Source: Flavobacterium supellecticarium
GTDB taxonomy: Bacteria > Bacteroidota > Bacteroidia > Flavobacteriales > Flavobacteriaceae
Reading direction: 5' to 3'
Length of the DNA stretch: 64,000 nt
NCBI RefSeq assembly: GCF_004801375.1
Contig: NZ_SSNZ01000005.1
Span: 124,001 to 188,000, forward strand
Below, in pieces: positions 63,854 through 64,000 of the stretch (positions are counted from its first letter, which is position 1; every line of letters begins with the position of its first letter). A program made the position numbers and the translations under genes. The notes beneath the pieces were generated by a model. That model was not told where the DNA came from, searched no databases, and was given only the letters and a program-made list of their open reading frames with translations.

Positions 63854-64000
63854 ATGAGTGCAGATAAAGAAGCGAAGTTAAAAGCGTTACAATTAACGCT
63901 GGACAAACTAGATAAAACCTACGGAAAAGGTACCGTAATGAAACTTGGAGACAGCGCTGTAGAAGAAGTGGAGGCCATTCCTTCCGGTTCTCTTGGAGTT
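63854..64000 (+). CDS. recA: RecA, N-terminal part (cut by window end)
   Basis: The first 49 codons are present, starting MSADKEAKLKALQLTLDKLD. Then comes KTYGKGTVMKLGD and IPSGSLGV, the RecA N-terminal region before Walker A. Homologous recombination and SOS co-protease. No operator-like palindrome is visible upstream. Confidence 0.93.
   Translation, partial: MSADKEAKLKALQLTLDKLDKTYGKGTVMKLGDSAVEEVEAIPSGSLGV

Overview
The window reads as a chromosomal segment of a member of Flavobacteriaceae (Bacteroidota), most likely Flavobacterium or a close relative. The basis is the AT-rich sequence, the many promoters fitting the Bacteroidota -7 box TAnnTTTG, two TonB receptors with CarboxypepD_reg-like N-termini, a GldH gliding lipoprotein next to RicT and PBP1A, and a Mg-type HemB. 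I saw no rRNA, tRNA, insertion sequence, prophage or CRISPR array.

Layout. 0.1-11.5 kb is a metal-uptake region: a SCO protein, feoA-feoB plus a Cys-rich FeoB partner, a divergent DtxR/MntR regulator with an Nramp-UspA fusion, a TonB receptor with a thioredoxin-like partner, and a siderophore receptor. Operator-like inverted repeats overlap the -7 boxes of both receptors. 11.5-17.3 kb holds housekeeping genes: bacilliredoxin, PlsC, acyl-ACP desaturase, HD hydrolase, a DUF2157/GDYXXLXY pair and a crotonase. 17.3-28.6 kb is the heme biosynthesis block: hemH-hemJ-histidine kinase-crotonase leftward, then an AraC regulator, then hemA-hemC-hemD-GNAT-hemE-DUF3575-hemF and a DUF4421 gene rightward. 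hemB follows only at 49.5 kb.

Between these two parts of the heme block lies a roughly 20 kb RiPP (ribosomal peptide) locus, the remarkable part of the window. A rightward operon (28.8-36.5 kb) encodes a HlyD-type membrane fusion protein, a C39-peptidase ABC exporter, a full-length LanB-type dehydratase and an MDR oxidoreductase. A leftward array (46.5-38.5 kb) holds 35 small double-glycine precursor genes, one precursor-like gene without GG and one decayed precursor. Fifteen are near-identical tandem copies with a 188-190 bp period. Two more precursors lie alone, at 36.7 kb (leftward) and 49.2 kb (rightward). Two paralogous AraC-type membrane regulators, one with TPRs and one truncated, stand beside the two leftward promoters. 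Four promoters (28.76, 37.40, 47.06 and 49.10 kb) share the element TTTTTTATAAAWWTMGG exactly 33 nt upstream of the -7 box, which defines a single regulon. No LanC cyclase is present and many cores have no Cys. The final product class (lanthipeptide, dehydrated peptide or D-amino-acid peptide) is therefore open.

49.5-64 kb returns to core genes: hemB, a cytochrome c, ogt, a serine hydrolase, an exonuclease, a fused peptide-ABC ATPase, scoA/scoB, PBP1A, gldH, ricT, a ferredoxin-TrhP-TrhO group for tRNA U34 hydroxylation (TrhO carries a U32 C-terminal domain), and the first 49 codons of recA.
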